Shown piece after piece: positions 6,990-7,631 of a stretch of 7,631 nucleotides of DNA; the first letter of the stretch is position 1, and every line of letters begins with the position of its first letter. The DNA comes from an uncultured Collinsella sp. GTDB taxonomy: Bacteria; Actinomycetota; Coriobacteriia; Coriobacteriales; Coriobacteriaceae. The stretch spans positions 1 to 7,631 of the forward strand of contig CABTZA010000090.1 of assembly GCA_902489225.1 (NCBI GenBank). Reading direction: 5' to 3'. The notes under the pieces are model-generated. The model saw only the letters and a list, made by a program, of their open reading frames with translations, had not been told where the DNA came from and did no database searches. The position numbers and the translations under genes were made by a program.

Positions 6990-7379
6990 ATGGCCCTACG
7001 TGAATCCGGAGAAGACTATCTCGAATCGATCTACGTTCTGTCGGAACGTCAGGTCATCGTGCGCTCGATCGACGTTGCGGAGTACCTCGGCGTAACCAAG
7101 GCGAGCGTCTCTAAAGCCATGGCGACGCTGGAGAACAGCGGCTATGTCGAAATGGGCAAGCGCGACGTTCATCTGACGGAGCGTGGTCTGGAGGTCGCTC
7201 GCCAAATGTGGGAGCGTCACTGCTTTTTCGTGGGGCTGCTGGAGGATGCGGGTGTTTCGGCTGAGGTCGCGTCGCAAGAGGGCTGCCACATGGAGCACTG
7301 CCTGAGTGAGGAGAGCTTTGAAAAGCTAAGGGCGATGCTGGGACGGGAAGATGCGGCGGGCCCAACAACGGAAGCCTAA
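6990..7379 (+). CDS. DtxR/MntR-family metal-dependent transcriptional repressor
   Basis: A 129-residue DNA-binding protein that should repress metal uptake genes when Fe(II) or Mn(II) is plentiful. GAAAGG (6978-6983) lies 6 nt before the ATG at 6990, and the protein starts MALRESGEDYLESIY, as MntR/DtxR proteins do. The N-terminal winged helix (about 5-65) has the recognition segment VTKASVSKAMATLENSGYV (35-53). The dimerisation and metal domain (about 66-120) contains His77 and the EGCHMEHCLSEE block (97-108). By comparison with family members, probable metal ligands are Asp9, Glu12, His77, Cys99, Glu102 and His103. There is no C-terminal SH3-like domain, so the length matches MntR rather than full DtxR. 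It stands alone between the HAD terminator and an uninterpretable right edge, preceded by a repeated half-site array that suggests autoregulation. The metal (Fe or Mn) cannot be settled from sequence. Confidence 0.9.
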   Translation: MALRESGEDYLESIYVLSERQVIVRSIDVAEYLGVTKASVSKAMATLENSGYVEMGKRDVHLTERGLEVARQMWERHCFFVGLLEDAGVSAEVASQEGCHMEHCLSEESFEKLRAMLGREDAAGPTTEA

Positions 7380-7631
7380 CTGACTTACAGTGGCGCGGAG
7401 TTCGCGCAAAGCGCGAACCAGCGACCGGGACCAGTAGCCCCGCCAACCAAGTCCAACTCAGACAAGGAACCCCGCCAGCAAGCGATGCCCAAGAACCTTC
7501 AGCTGTGTCAATGCAGGCCGGGACCGGGTTTGGTTTTGAAAACACTCCGCAGCGCGAGGGCCCTTTTTTCCTTTGCTCCCCCGGGGCGGGGAGAAGAGGC
7601 GCCCGCGGGGGGGGGGGGTTTTAAACAAAAC
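7380..7631. other. Right edge without a supported gene, likely low-quality contig end
   Basis: No confident gene or terminator is seen over these 252 bases. An ATG at 7485 opens a + frame to the window edge (49 codons, MPKNLQLCQCRPGPGL and on), but it has no ribosome site at proper spacing and passes into low-complexity sequence. A GC-rich inverted repeat, CTCCCC (7576-7581) with GGGGAG (7588-7593), follows a TTTTTT run. The last 25 bases hold twelve G in a row (7607-7618) and then A/T-rich sequence. The style differs from the rest of the window and suggests sequencing or assembly error. Confidence 0.5.
7400..7418 (+). repeat. Perfect 8-bp hairpin after the regulator gene
   Basis: GTTCGCGC (7400-7407) and GCGCGAAC (7411-7418) pair perfectly around an AAA loop, 20 nt after the regulator stop codon. 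No T-run follows, so it is not a standard intrinsic terminator. It may stabilise the 3' end of the mRNA. Confidence 0.55.

Noticed and set aside
7400..7418. Hairpin after the regulator as an intrinsic terminator
   Set aside because: No T-run follows the perfect stem, so only a generic hairpin call is justified.

Overview
The window looks like a piece of chromosome from a high-GC Gram-positive gut actinobacterium, most likely a Coriobacteriia member such as Collinsella. This rests on GC-rich third codon positions, a Tat-type lipoprotein signal on PstS, and the overall gene style. It is an inference from general family knowledge, not a database result. All six confident genes lie on the + strand.

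Region 1 (1-339) opens with 83 bases I cannot assign. A strong intrinsic terminator (84-110) follows and closes a rightward transcript that enters from the left. Then comes the leader of the phosphate operon, with a weak candidate promoter (200-229) and GC-rich hairpins that could pair in alternative ways (255-314).

Region 2 (340-4002) is a compact high-affinity phosphate importer operon, pstS-pstC-pstA-pstB. PstS is the lipid-anchored phosphate-binding protein, PstC and PstA form the membrane channel, and PstB is the ATPase. pstC/pstA and pstA/pstB overlap (8 and 4 nt), which suggests translational coupling. No phoU follows pstB. The operon ends in a tandem hairpin region whose second hairpin is a textbook terminator (4058-4095).

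Region 3 (4122-6861) is a separate two-gene unit. It has a candidate extended -10 promoter, an ABC-F family twin-ATPase protein with a C-terminal coiled coil (Uup-like), and, 6 nt later, a Cof-type HAD-superfamily hydrolase. A hairpin plus T-rich tract closes it.

Region 4 (6862-7379) holds a short DtxR/MntR-family metal-dependent repressor. Its upstream region carries a perfect 13-bp inverted repeat plus further copies of the same GGCTAACTTTT-like half-site, most simply read as an autoregulatory operator array.

Region 5 (7380-7631) has no supported gene. It contains one perfect 8-bp hairpin and ends in a 12-G homopolymer in odd low-complexity sequence, which looks like a contig end of doubtful quality.

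I found no clearly undescribed system. The points most worth a second look are the repressor's operator array and metal-site residues, the pstS leader, and the transcript that ends at 110 without an obvious coding sequence.
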